A stretch of 64,000 nucleotides of DNA. Source: Thermithiobacillus plumbiphilus. GTDB lineage: Bacteria; Pseudomonadota; Gammaproteobacteria; Acidithiobacillales; Thermithiobacillaceae. Location of the stretch: assembly GCF_038070005.1 (NCBI RefSeq), contig NZ_JBBPCO010000007.1, positions 96,549-160,548 on the forward strand, read 5' to 3'. A program made the position numbers and the translations under genes. Below, piece after piece: positions 44,718 through 52,704 of the stretch. The notes beneath the pieces were generated by a model. The model ran no database searches. It worked only from the letters and a program-made list of their open reading frames with translations, and was not told the DNA's origin. Position 1 is the stretch's first letter. Each line of letters starts with the position of its first letter.

Positions 44718-45881
44718 CTATCGAATCAGGGACGCATTGAGCACATCTGGCAGGCGCGGCATGGTCTGCTGCGGGAACTCACCGGTCAGAGAGTTCAGGA
44801 AGGTCACGATATCGGCCACCTGCTGATCGGTCAGGGTCTTGTCCAGCTGGCTCTTCGCCATCACGCGCACCGCCTCGTCCAGGGTCGGCACCGAACCGTT
44901 GTGAAAATAAGGAGCGGTCAGCGCGATATTGCGCCAGGGGGCCACGCGCCAGACGTTCCGGTCTTCTTCCTTCTTTGTCACATTGAAGCGTCCAAGGTCC
45001 GCAGTCAGATCGTACTTCTGCACATAGTCATTCGGGAAGCGGGGAAACTTCATGTAGAAGCCCTGGCCCACCGGCAATTGCGGTCCGGCAAAGTTCGGTC
45101 CACTGTGGCAGGACGTGCAGCCGACTTCCTGCACCAGCTTCAGGCCGCGCTGCGCTGAGGCATTCAGTGCGTTCTGATCGCCCTTGGCATAACGGTCGAA
45201 GGCACTGTCGGGAGTGATCAGGGTGCGTTCATAGCTGGCGATGGCCTTCACGATATTGTCGATGTTGACGGGGTTCTGGCCGCCGAACACCTGCTGGAAT
45301 GCCTCCCCGTAACCCGGAATCGACTTGATCCGCTGCACGGCCAGATCGTGCTTGGGCATGCCCATCTCGACCGGGTTGGTGATCGGGCCCTTGGCCTGTT
45401 CTTCCAGGGTGGGCGCGCGGCCATCCCAGAACTGCACGCTCAGGAAGGCGGCATTCCAGACCGTCGGGGCCGAGCGCTCGCCAAGTTGCCCCTCGATGCC
45501 GACCGAGGTCGGGCGCGCGTCATCGCCGCCGGCCATCACGTTGTGGCAGGAATTGCAGGATACCGTGCCGGTGCGTGACAGGCGCGGATCGAAATAGAGC
45601 TGCTTGCCGAGTTCTATCTTGGCCGGGGTCATCGGGTTGTCGGCCGGAACCGGCGCCTTGGCAGGCAGGATGAAGCCCGCCAGCGGTCCGGCAGGGGCTT
45701 TCGCCTGCTTGTTGTCAGCTTGCGGCACGCTCTCGGTCCTTGCCGTACTCCCGGTCTCTTTATCCTGATCCTGCTGCTGGCCGCAGCCCGCGAGCCCCAG
45801 CAGCAGGGCTCCACCCATTGCAAGCACAAAGGCGCCCTTGCGGGAATTGCCAGCGCTGGGTAAGGGTTTGTCGTATGTCAT
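44718..45881 (-). CDS. Di-heme cytochrome c peroxidase (MauG/CcpA family), lipoprotein
   Basis: A 387-residue exported peroxidase. A lipobox LLGLAGC follows the signal peptide near residue 32, then a Gln/Asp-rich linker. Two heme c sites are present, CNSCH near residue 108 and CTSCH near 255, with WDGRAPTLEEQ between them as in bacterial cytochrome c peroxidases. It reduces H2O2 with electrons from periplasmic cytochromes. The start at 45881 lies eight bases after AGGAG. The lipid anchor and linker are less usual than a soluble periplasmic form. Confidence 0.92.
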   Translation of the reverse strand: MTYDKPLPSAGNSRKGAFVLAMGGALLLGLAGCGQQQDQDKETGSTARTESVPQADNKQAKAPAGPLAGFILPAKAPVPADNPMTPAKIELGKQLYFDPRLSRTGTVSCNSCHNVMAGGDDARPTSVGIEGQLGERSAPTVWNAAFLSVQFWDGRAPTLEEQAKGPITNPVEMGMPKHDLAVQRIKSIPGYGEAFQQVFGGQNPVNIDNIVKAIASYERTLITPDSAFDRYAKGDQNALNASAQRGLKLVQEVGCTSCHSGPNFAGPQLPVGQGFYMKFPRFPNDYVQKYDLTADLGRFNVTKKEEDRNVWRVAPWRNIALTAPYFHNGSVPTLDEAVRVMAKSQLDKTLTDQQVADIVTFLNSLTGEFPQQTMPRLPDVLNASLIR

Positions 45882-46006
45882 GCTAAACTCCTGTCTTTGT
45901 GGGGTGGCGATGTATTTTAGAATATGTCTAAATGCTGCACTGATCAAGCAGGCTCGCCCGGCTGATCATGCTTTTCCGGGGCGAAGCCATTGAAGCCGGG
46001 ATTGCC

Positions 46007-46035
46007 TTGACAAAGTGTGCGGCTGCCTATAGGAT
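46007..46035 (+). promoter_or_regulatory. Promoter of rplM-rpsI
   Basis: A perfect -35 TTGACA (46007-46012), a 17-nt spacer and TAGGAT (46030-46035; TATAGG overlaps it) lie 39 nt before the rplM start. Confidence 0.75.
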
Positions 46036-46074
46036 TCCGCCTCTACTCAAACGACAGATGTTTGGAGTTCCAGA

Positions 46075-46503
46075 ATGAAAACGTTTTCCGCCAAGGCCCA
46101 CGAGGTCAAGCGCGATTGGTATCTCATCGACGCCTCTGGCATGGTGCTGGGTCGTCTCGCCGTGGAAATTGCCAAGCGCCTGCGTGGCAAGCACAAGCCT
46201 GAGTACACGCCCCATGTCGATACCGGCGATTACATCGTCGTGGTCAACGCGGAAAAGGTCCGTGTAACGGGTAACAAGACCCGCGACAAGATGTATCATC
46301 ATCATACTGGCTATGTCGGCAATCTCAAGACCAGCAGCTTTGAAAAGCTGATCGCCACCCATCCGGAGCGGGTCATCGAGATCGCCGTCAAGGGCATGCT
46401 GCCCAAGAATCCCCTGGGTCGGGCCATGTACAGAAAGCTGAAGGTCTATGCCGGATCCGAGCATCAGCACAGCGCCCAGCAGCCCCAAAACCTGACTATA
46501 TAA
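46075..46503 (+). CDS. rplM: 50S ribosomal protein L13
   Basis: A 142-residue ribosomal protein. It starts [29 protein letters not shown] and has the motif [10 protein letters not shown] near residue 77 and [21 protein letters not shown] near 108. It forms the conserved rplM-rpsI unit; rpsI starts 12 nt downstream. Confidence 0.99.
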   Translation: MKTFSAKAHEVKRDWYLIDASGMVLGRLAVEIAKRLRGKHKPEYTPHVDTGDYIVVVNAEKVRVTGNKTRDKMYHHHTGYVGNLKTSSFEKLIATHPERVIEIAVKGMLPKNPLGRAMYRKLKVYAGSEHQHSAQQPQNLTI

Positions 46504-46515
46504 CGGAACAGGACT

Positions 46516-46908
46516 ATGGCCGAACAGCAATATTACGGAACAGGGCGCCGGAAAACCTCCACGGCGCGCGTCTATATCAGGCCCGGCAAGGGCGCGATCA
46601 TCGTCAACAAGCGCAGCCTGGAAGAGTACTTCGGGCGCGAGACCTCCCGCATGGTCGTCCGCCAGCCGCTGGAGCTGACCGGCAACGCCGACCGCTTCGA
46701 CATCATGGTCAATGTGGCCGGTGGTGGCGCCAGTGGCCAGGCCGGCGCCATTCGCCACGGTATCACCCGCGCGCTCATGGTTTACGACGAGGCCCTGCGC
46801 GGAACCCTGCGCAAGGCGGGGTTCGTGACCCGCGATGCGCGTGAGGTCGAGCGCAAGAAGGTCGGCAAGCACAAGGCGCGTCGGAGCACTCAGTTCTCCA
46901 AGCGTTGA
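46516..46908 (+). CDS. rpsI: 30S ribosomal protein S9
   Basis: A 130-residue ribosomal protein. It shows [23 protein letters not shown] at the start, [15 protein letters not shown] near residue 73, and the characteristic basic C-terminal tail ending SKR, which reaches the P-site tRNA. A terminator follows. Confidence 0.99.
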   Translation: MAEQQYYGTGRRKTSTARVYIRPGKGAIIVNKRSLEEYFGRETSRMVVRQPLELTGNADRFDIMVNVAGGGASGQAGAIRHGITRALMVYDEALRGTLRKAGFVTRDAREVERKKVGKHKARRSTQFSKR

Positions 46909-46927
46909 TCTGTTGCCAGCCAGACAA

Positions 46928-46957
46928 AAAGCCGCCCCAGGGGCGGCTTTCTTGTTT
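46928..46957 (+). terminator. Rho-independent terminator of rplM-rpsI
   Basis: AAAGCCGCCC pairs with GGGCGGCTTT (stem 46928-46937/46941-46950), followed by CTTGTTTT. Confidence 0.92.
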
Positions 46958-47061
46958 TCTGGTCGCCCAGGACGGTTTGCCGGGCTTTGGACCACAGGCC
47001 GGGCCTGCGCGAGGGTGGTGCTGTGATTTCCGGGGAGTTCGGGAGTGCTTCGGGAAGGAAA

Positions 47062-47135
47062 TGGCTGGGGGACTAGGATTCGAACCTAGGTTGACGGAGT
47101 CAGAGTCCGTAGTCCTACCGCTAGACGATCCCCCA
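47062..47135 (-). tRNA. tRNA-Gln (CUG)
   Basis: A 74-nt cloverleaf on the minus strand including an encoded CCA end. The acceptor stem TGGGGGA pairs with TCCCCCA and begins with the U1-A72 pair typical of tRNA-Gln. The anticodon stem ACGGA/TCCGT holds loop CTCTGAC with anticodon CTG (47103-47101), reading CAG. The T-arm carries GGTTCGAATCC. Confidence 0.96.
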
Positions 47136-47307
47136 AGCGATTGCGCTATTCTAGGTCATCTGGCTGCAGCTTTTCAAGTCTCCTGCCCGCCATCACGGAA
47201 CTTTTCTGCAGGAATTGGGTTCTGGTACTTGTATAGATTGTGCGCGTATGTAAAATACCCGAATCCGCTCCCAGGATGGGGGCGGGCAAGTAAAATAAGC
47301 CGATGAT

Positions 47308-47319
47308 GTTTGCGCAAAC
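47308..47319. repeat. 12-bp palindrome GTTTGCGCAAAC upstream of the lipoprotein gene
   Basis: A perfect palindrome 38 nt before the lipoprotein start, in the 222-nt gap after tRNA-Gln. Its core TTGCGCA also appears in the 26-bp palindrome at 55387. A possible promoter (TTGTAT, 16 nt, TAAAAT) lies upstream. It may be an operator; function unknown. Confidence 0.4.
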
Positions 47320-47357
47320 AAAATCGCTTTTTGATTTTGGACCCAAGGAGAATAGAA

Positions 47358-47693
47358 ATGAACCTGAAGCTTTTGGCTGCTATCGCTGCTGGCATGCTCG
47401 TCCTGACCGCTTGCGGCAAGAAGGAAGAATCCACCGAAGCCCCCGCCGGCACCGAAGCCCCGGCTGATGCCGCTGCTCCGGCTGGCGATGCTGGCATGAC
47501 CGGCACCGAGACTGCCCCGGCTGGTGATGCTGGCATGACCGGCGCTGCCCCGGCTGGCGATGCTGGCATGACCGGCGCTGCCCCGGCTGGTGATGCCGCT
47601 GCCACCGGTGGCGACACCGGCGCTGCCGGCACGGGCGCTGCTGGTGCCGAAGGCACTGCCGCCCCCACCGAGAGCCCTGCTGCTGCGCAGTAA
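47358..47693 (+). CDS. Small Ala/Gly-rich lipoprotein with tandem repeats
   Basis: A 111-residue lipoprotein. The signal peptide MNLKLLAAIAAGMLVLTAC ends in a lipobox with Cys19. The mature part is low-complexity (Ala, Gly, Glu, Pro, Thr) with about four copies of an 11-residue unit A-A-P-A-G-D-A-G-M-T-G, the matching 33-nt DNA units being nearly identical. The start at 47358 follows AAGGAG. No enzymatic domain is visible; it may be a periplasmic spacer or envelope lipoprotein. A strong terminator follows. Confidence 0.88.
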   Translation: MNLKLLAAIAAGMLVLTACGKKEESTEAPAGTEAPADAAAPAGDAGMTGTETAPAGDAGMTGAAPAGDAGMTGAAPAGDAAATGGDTGAAGTGAAGAEGTAAPTESPAAAQ

Positions 47694-47745
47694 GGTGTTC
47701 TTTGCCTGAGTCCGGGCGCGGCCATGCCGCGCCCCGGCCGAGTCA

Positions 47746-47776
47746 GGGCCCCGGGAAACCGGGGCCCTTGCTTTTT
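47746..47776 (+). terminator. Rho-independent terminator of the lipoprotein gene
   Basis: GGGCCCCGG pairs with CCGGGGCCC around GAAA, followed by TTGCTTTTT. A second GC stem (GGGCGCGGC/GCCGCGCCC) lies just upstream. Confidence 0.92.
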
Positions 47777-47885
47777 GTGGATATCCCGCAACTGTCTCCA
47801 CTCTGCTTTTCAGGTTGTCTCCTCTCCTCAATGCAAGTGATATACCCATTTTTGCAGGCTCCGACCAAGGTCGCGTCAAAGTTCG

Positions 47886-47938
47886 GCAACAGGAAATGTT
47901 GCAGAAATGTTGCAAAGTGCTTTTTGTGCTGCTATATA
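47886..47938 (+). promoter_or_regulatory. Porin promoter with tandem 11-bp direct repeats
   Basis: TTGCAA (47910-47915), a 17-nt spacer and TATATA (47933-47938) form a promoter 48 nt before the porin start. GAAATGTTGCA occurs twice without a gap at 47893-47903 and 47904-47914, overlapping the -35. GCAACA at 47886-47891 adds an inverted half-site. The 11-bp phasing resembles OmpR/PhoB-family binding sites, though the sequence is not the E. coli pho box. Confidence 0.6.
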
Positions 47939-47985
47939 GATACACAGCAGGTACAAACACTGCTTTAACTCTGAGGAGAGTAAAC

Positions 47986-49107
47986 ATGAACAAAATTATT
48001 GCTGCCGCCATTGCCGCGGCTGTCATGATGCCCGCCGCCAGCTTTGCTGCCGACAGCAAGCCCAGCGTCAAGGTGAGTGGTTATGTGCAGGCCGACTACC
48101 GTCTGGGTGACGGGAATGATGCGAACACGGCACAAGGGTATGGTGAGCACGAGTTCAATATGCGTCGCGCCCGTGTTGGCGTGAGCGGCAAGGTCAATGA
48201 CCTGATCGGCTACGGTGTCACGCTCCAGGGCGACAACTCCAGCAATACCATCTTCCGCGACATGTTCGCCACTTTGAACTTCAATCCCCTGGCCAAGGTG
48301 ACCGTGGGCCAGTTCAAGTATGAGTTCGACATCGAAGGTCGCGAGTCCTCTGCCGTGCGTCCCTTCATGGACCGCACCGATGTCACCAATCTCGTGGCCG
48401 ATGGCATCAATCCCGGCAGCGGCTTCCGCGACAAGGGCGTGCAACTCTCCGGCAAGATGGACATGGGCGGCATGGGTGCCGGCTATGCCCTGGGTGTGTT
48501 CCAGGGTGAGGGCATGACCGGCAGTGATGCGCCAGTGGATGAGAATGGTATCAGCACTGGCGGCAACAACAACTTCATGTACACCGCCAACCTCTTCGTG
48601 ATGCCGATGCCGGGCGTGAAGCTCAATGGCGGGTATATGAACAACGACCGCGGCGCCGATAACGTGACGGGAGGCGCGGCGAAAGATGAGCGCAGCGCCT
48701 GGACCCTGGGCGCGGCCTATGATGCCGGCCCGCTGCTGGCCCGTGCCGAGTATTATCAGGGCAAGGCGGATGCCGGTGCTGCGGGCGAAGATAAAACCAA
48801 GGGCTGGTATGCGATGGGTGTCTATACCGTGATGCCCGCTCTGGATCTGATGGCCCGCTACCAGACCGTGAAGCTTGAAGCCACCGGGGTCAGTGACGAG
48901 CCGGAGTTCGACAGCATCGATCTTGGCGCCAAGTACTATTTCGCCAGGAAGGGCAAGCGCGGTGGCACCAATGTCGCGCTCAACTACATGATCCGTGATG
49001 CGGAAGCCGGTTATACCACTACCCTGCTGAATGACGGCCGTGGTACTGAGGTTACTGGCGACGCCGTCGAGAACGTCCTCGCAGCCCGTCTGCAGGTCGC
49101 CTTCTAA
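47986..49107 (+). CDS. Outer-membrane porin, phosphate-selective porin O/P-like
   Basis: A 373-residue exported beta-barrel protein. The signal peptide ends A-A-S-F-A-A near residue 22. Aromatic/polar beta-strands run throughout, and the C-terminus is L-Q-V-A-F with terminal Phe, the assembly signal for outer-membrane barrels. FRDMFATLNFNPLAKVTVGQFK and AKYYFARKGKRGGTNVALNY resemble the OprO/OprP family. GAGGAGAG precedes the ATG. Ion specificity is not evident. It has a dedicated promoter and terminator. Confidence 0.87.
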   Translation: MNKIIAAAIAAAVMMPAASFAADSKPSVKVSGYVQADYRLGDGNDANTAQGYGEHEFNMRRARVGVSGKVNDLIGYGVTLQGDNSSNTIFRDMFATLNFNPLAKVTVGQFKYEFDIEGRESSAVRPFMDRTDVTNLVADGINPGSGFRDKGVQLSGKMDMGGMGAGYALGVFQGEGMTGSDAPVDENGISTGGNNNFMYTANLFVMPMPGVKLNGGYMNNDRGADNVTGGAAKDERSAWTLGAAYDAGPLLARAEYYQGKADAGAAGEDKTKGWYAMGVYTVMPALDLMARYQTVKLEATGVSDEPEFDSIDLGAKYYFARKGKRGGTNVALNYMIRDAEAGYTTTLLNDGRGTEVTGDAVENVLAARLQVAF

Positions 49108-49148
49108 GAAGCGGTTAACAGGCTGTACGCCGCCCTTCGGGGCGCTGA

Positions 49149-49177
49149 CCGCCCGGGTTCGCCCGGGCGGTTTTTTT
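49149..49177 (+). terminator. Rho-independent terminator of the porin gene
   Basis: CCGCCCGGG (49149-49157), tetraloop TTCG, CCCGGGCGG (49162-49170) and seven T. Confidence 0.97.
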
Positions 49178-49273
49178 GTTGTGGGAGAGCGATTCCCAGG
49201 CTTTGTGATCCGGTTGATGCTGTGTCATCCGAGTGTTATCTTACTCTTTATTCATCGATCCATGGATGGTAAA

Positions 49274-49483
49274 ATGCACGAAGTCACCTTGTCTTCCAAA
49301 TTTCAGCTCAGCATCCCCAAGGCCATCCGCGAGCGCTTGCATCTCAAGGCGGGCCAGCGTTTCATCTTCGTCACCAGGGGCGATACCATTGCGCTCGTGC
49401 CGCAACGCAGCATGGCCGAGCTGCGCGGCAGCTTGCGTGGCGCGAATACCGACGATGTCAGGGACAGGCAGGATCGTATCTGA
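49274..49483 (+). CDS. AbrB/SpoVT-family antitoxin (VapB type)
   Basis: A 69-residue swapped-hairpin DNA-binding protein. It begins MHEVTLSSKFQLSIPKAIRERLHLKAGQRF, the classic AbrB/MazE/VapB motif, with a charged C-terminal tail that would neutralise the toxin. The ATG at 49274 fits the domain start; one four codons earlier is possible. Its stop overlaps the PIN-domain gene as TGATG, typical of toxin-antitoxin pairs. Confidence 0.9.
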   Translation: MHEVTLSSKFQLSIPKAIRERLHLKAGQRFIFVTRGDTIALVPQRSMAELRGSLRGANTDDVRDRQDRI

Positions 49484-49863
49484 TGGTCTTGGTGGACACC
49501 TGCGGCTGGATCGAATGGCTGACGGATGGTGCCCTGGCCGATGCATTTCAGCCATGGTTCAGTGATCCGGAAGTCCTGCTGGTACCCACTGTCCTGCAAT
49601 ATGAGTTATATAAGTGGATCTGCCGGGAGCGGGATGAGAGTTTCGCGCTGGAGGTCCTGGGTGTCACGGAGCGTGGGCAGGTGGTCCCGCTCGATACATC
49701 CCTGGCCTTGCTGGCAGCCGATCTCGCGGCTTCCTGTCGGCTCGCCATGGCGGATGCTATCATCTATGCCACGGCCCGCCAGGCAGGCGTTGAGCTGGTG
49801 AGTTCCGATGCGCATTTTTCGGGCCTGCCCGGCGTGCGCTATATCCCGAAACAGTCAGCTTAG
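49483..49863 (+). CDS. PIN-domain ribonuclease toxin (VapC type)
   Basis: A 126-residue PIN nuclease. Acidic active-site residues are present: Asp5 in MVLVDTCGW, Glu41 in LQYELYKW, Asp in LAMADAIIYATA near residue 88 and Asp in SSDAHF near 107. It is translationally coupled to the upstream antitoxin. VapC toxins cleave tRNA or rRNA; the target here is unknown. It precedes argC by 31 nt without an obvious terminator. Confidence 0.92.
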   Translation: MVLVDTCGWIEWLTDGALADAFQPWFSDPEVLLVPTVLQYELYKWICRERDESFALEVLGVTERGQVVPLDTSLALLAADLAASCRLAMADAIIYATARQAGVELVSSDAHFSGLPGVRYIPKQSA

Positions 49864-49894
49864 GCCGGGTCAGGTTCTTGAGGAGTCGTAAAAC

Positions 49895-50935
49895 ATGAAA
49901 GTCCGGGTTGGTATCGTGGGTGGCACCGGCTATACCGGGGTCGAGCTGTTGCGCATTCTCGCTCAACATCCCCAGGCGCGCGTCACCGCAATCACTTCGC
50001 GCGGTGAGGCGGGTACGCGGGTGGATGCGCTCTTTCCGAACCTGCGCGGCTTTTATGATCTGGCCTTCAGCGAGCCTGACCCATTGCGGCTTGCGGATGC
50101 CTGTGATGTCGTCTTTTTCGCTACGCCGCATGGGGTGGCCATGGACTTGGCGCCGCAACTGCTCGAGCGCGGCGTGAAGGTCATCGATCTCGGGGCGGAC
50201 TTTCGCCTGCGCGACCCTGAGAGCTTCGCCCGCTGGTATGGCATGGACCATCGCAGCCGGGACTGGCTGGCGCAGGCGGTGTATGGCCTGCCCGAGACCC
50301 GGCGCAACGAAATCCGCGAGGCGCGGCTGGTCGCCAATCCGGGTTGCTATCCCACGGCCACGCAGCTTGGCTTCCTGCCCCTGCTGGAAAGGGGCCTGCT
50401 CGATGCCCAGGGCCTGATTGCCGATGTGAAGTCCGGCGTGAGCGGGGCAGGGCGGACGGCCAGGATCCCCAATCTCTTTTGCGAGGCCGGAGACAGTTTC
50501 AGCGCCTATGCCGTGGCGGGGCATCGCCATCAGCCGGAGATCGAGCAGGAGCTGTCAGTCTGGGCCGGGCAGGAAGTCCTGCTCACCTTCGTGCCGCACC
50601 TCACGCCCATGATCCGCGGCATTCATGCCACGCTCTATGGCCGCTTGAGCAGCCCCATGGATACTGCGGAACTGCAGGCGCTCTTTGAGGCGCGCTATCA
50701 GGGCGAGCCCTTTGTCGACGTCTTGCCGGCCGGTTCGCATCCGGCCACCCGCAGCGTGCGCGGTGGCAATGTCTGCCGCATTGCGGTGCATCAGCCGCGT
50801 CCGGGCCAGATTGTGGTATTGTCGGTGATCGACAACCTGGTGAAGGGGGCATCCGGGCAGGCGGTGCAGAACATGAACCTGCTCTTTGGTCTGCCGGAAG
50901 ATGCCGGGCTTGGGGCATTGGCGTTGCTGCCCTGA
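49895..50935 (+). CDS. argC: N-acetyl-gamma-glutamyl-phosphate reductase
   Basis: A 346-residue NADP-dependent reductase of arginine synthesis. It starts [21 protein letters not shown] and has the catalytic Cys in ANPGCYPTA near residue 150, KSGVSGAGR near 180 and [11 protein letters not shown] near 210. It is followed by a 106-nt gap and erpA. No other arg gene is in the window. Confidence 0.97.
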   Translation: MKVRVGIVGGTGYTGVELLRILAQHPQARVTAITSRGEAGTRVDALFPNLRGFYDLAFSEPDPLRLADACDVVFFATPHGVAMDLAPQLLERGVKVIDLGADFRLRDPESFARWYGMDHRSRDWLAQAVYGLPETRRNEIREARLVANPGCYPTATQLGFLPLLERGLLDAQGLIADVKSGVSGAGRTARIPNLFCEAGDSFSAYAVAGHRHQPEIEQELSVWAGQEVLLTFVPHLTPMIRGIHATLYGRLSSPMDTAELQALFEARYQGEPFVDVLPAGSHPATRSVRGGNVCRIAVHQPRPGQIVVLSVIDNLVKGASGQAVQNMNLLFGLPEDAGLGALALLP

Positions 50936-51041
50936 TTTTTTGAACTTGACGCCGGATAGAATGTCCGAGGAAAATAGTCGGGTAATATTGGGCTGACCCG
51001 CTTGCCCGAAATACATGAACCTTGATTGATGGAGACTGCAT

Positions 51042-51404
51042 ATGAGCACGATGACCCAGGAAGTGGAAGAAATCCCGGCAGCTTTGACCCTGACGGAGAA
51101 TGCGGCCAACAAGGTCAAGGGCCTCATCGAGGAAGAGGGCAACCAGGATCTCAAGTTGCGCGTGTTCGTCTCGGGCGGTGGCTGTTCCGGCTTCCAGTAT
51201 GGGTTCACCTTTGACGAGAACGGCCAGGAAGGTGACACCGAAGTGAACCAGCACGGCGTGACCCTGCTGATCGATCCGATGAGCTACCAATATCTGGCGG
51301 GCGCGGAAATCGATTTCAGCGAGGGCCTGGAAGGCGCGCAGTTCGTGATCAAGAATCCCAATGCCACCACCACCTGTGGCTGCGGTTCTTCTTTTTCCGC
51401 CTGA
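51042..51404 (+). CDS. erpA: Iron-sulfur cluster insertion protein ErpA
   Basis: A 120-residue A-type carrier. It has the fold and cysteines of the family: [12 protein letters not shown] near residue 47 and TTCGCGSSF at the C-terminus, plus [13 protein letters not shown] near the start. It inserts Fe-S clusters into target proteins such as IspG/IspH. An argC-erpA order is common in related bacteria. A terminator follows. Confidence 0.96.
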   Translation: MSTMTQEVEEIPAALTLTENAANKVKGLIEEEGNQDLKLRVFVSGGGCSGFQYGFTFDENGQEGDTEVNQHGVTLLIDPMSYQYLAGAEIDFSEGLEGAQFVIKNPNATTTCGCGSSFSA

Positions 51405-51428
51405 TCTGCTAAAATCCATGCAGGACCC

Positions 51429-51453
51429 AAGGGAGGCCTCGGCCTCCCTTTTT
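51429..51453 (+). terminator. Rho-independent terminator of erpA
   Basis: AAGGGAGGC (51429-51437) pairs with GCCTCCCTT (51442-51450), loop CTCG, with five T at 51449-51453. The citrate synthase start lies 28 nt further on. Confidence 0.93.
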
Positions 51454-51481
51454 GCTGTTGCGAAACGGCTGAGGAGAGATC

Positions 51482-52669
51482 ATGCGGGACAGACTGCCGG
51501 AATACTTGCCGGGCCTCGAAGGCGTGCCGGCCACACGTTCGAATATTTCCTACATCGACGGCCAGGCGGGCCTGCTGGAATACCGGGGCTATCCGATCGC
51601 CCAACTGGCGGAGCACAGCACCTTCGAGGAAACGGCCTTGCTGCTGCTCGATGGCGAACTGCCTCAAGCCGCGGCCCTGGAGGAGTTCGATCAGGCCATG
51701 CGCAGTGCCCGGCGGGTGAAGTACAACGTGCGGGAAATGATGAAGTTCATGCCCGTGACCGGTCACCCTATGGACATGCTGCAGACCGCCGTTGCCAGCC
51801 TGGGCATGTTCTATCCGGCCTATGATCTCCTGAGCGGCGGGCCGCGCAATGATCTCGATTACGTGCACAAGATGTCGGTGCGCATCATCGCGCGCATGCC
51901 GACCCTGGTGACGATGTGGGAGCACATTCGCTGCGGCAATGATCCGGTCCCGCCGCGCACCGACCTGACTCACGCCGAGAACTTCCTGTACATGCTCAAG
52001 GGCGAGCAGCCGGATCCCTTGCTGGCGCGTATCCTGGATGTCTGTCTCATCCTGCATGCCGAGCACACCATCAATGCCTCGACCTTCGCGGTATTGGTGG
52101 CGGGCTCGACCCTGGCCAGCCCTTATGGCGTGATTGCCGGGGCGGTGGGGACCCTGTCTGGCCCTCTGCATGGTGGCGCCAACGAGAAAGTGGTCGAGAT
52201 GCTGGCGGAGATCGGCGACGCGAAGCACGTGGGAAAAGTGCTGGATGAAAAGCTGGCGCGCAAGGAAAAGATCTGGGGCTTTGGCCACCGCGAGTACAAG
52301 ACCAAGGATCCTCGCGCGACCATTCTGCAGGGTCTGATGCAAAGGCTGGCCGATCAGCGCGGCTTGCGTCACAGCCAGCTCTTTGAAACGGCCCTTGCGC
52401 TGGAGAAGGCCGCCGAGCAGCGGTTGGGTGCTAAGGGCGTATTCCCGAACGTGGATTTCTATTCGGGCGTGCTGTATTACGAGATGGGCATCAAGCCGGA
52501 TCTCTTTACGCCAATCTTTGCAATGGCCCGATCCGCGGGCTGGCTGGCGCACTGGCGCGAGCAACTGGGCGACAACCGGATCTTCCGCCCGACCCAGGTC
52601 TATACCGGCGAACACGGCCGCGAGTACGTCCCGCTCGGCTTGCGGGAGCAGGGCCCGGAAGCAGTCTGA
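51482..52669 (+). CDS. gltA: Citrate synthase
   Basis: A 395-residue citrate/methylcitrate synthase-family enzyme. It begins with GLEGVPATRSNISYIDGQAGLLEYRGYPI and has ILHAEHTINASTF near residue 190, LSGPLHGGANEKV near 225, IWGFGHREYKTKDPRA near 262 and PNVDFYSGVLYYEMGI near 322, carrying the catalytic His, His and Asp. It brings acetyl-CoA into the citrate pathway, likely a biosynthetic branch in an autotroph. It starts a new unit after the erpA terminator. Confidence 0.94.
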   Translation: MRDRLPEYLPGLEGVPATRSNISYIDGQAGLLEYRGYPIAQLAEHSTFEETALLLLDGELPQAAALEEFDQAMRSARRVKYNVREMMKFMPVTGHPMDMLQTAVASLGMFYPAYDLLSGGPRNDLDYVHKMSVRIIARMPTLVTMWEHIRCGNDPVPPRTDLTHAENFLYMLKGEQPDPLLARILDVCLILHAEHTINASTFAVLVAGSTLASPYGVIAGAVGTLSGPLHGGANEKVVEMLAEIGDAKHVGKVLDEKLARKEKIWGFGHREYKTKDPRATILQGLMQRLADQRGLRHSQLFETALALEKAAEQRLGAKGVFPNVDFYSGVLYYEMGIKPDLFTPIFAMARSAGWLAHWREQLGDNRIFRPTQVYTGEHGREYVPLGLREQGPEAV

Positions 52670-52676
52670 CCGGCAT

Positions 52677-52702
52677 CATTCCGGGCTTTTGCGCCCGGAA
52701 TG
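52677..52702. terminator. Hairpin between convergent gltA and anmK
   Basis: CATTCCGGGC (52677-52686) pairs with GCCCGGAATG (52693-52702) around TTTTGC. It serves the 35-nt convergent gap; T-tracts are lacking, so it is a likely but non-canonical bidirectional stop. Confidence 0.55.
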
Positions 52703-52704
52703 GT

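Noticed and set aside
44590..44826. Small plus-strand gene after the NodJ-type permease
   Set aside because: The frame runs through a clear Rho-independent terminator and then antisense to the peroxidase gene.
47440..47610. CRISPR-like short repeats
   Set aside because: The repeats are contiguous, in frame and coding for the lipoprotein; there are no spacers.
47893..47914. Pho box upstream of the porin
   Set aside because: The 11-bp phasing fits, but TGTTGCA differs from CTGTCAT; kept only as an unidentified operator.
51000..51035. IscR-type operator before erpA
   Set aside because: ATAGTCGGGT...GACCCG vaguely resembles the type 1 site, but matches are too few and the two halves are not correctly spaced.
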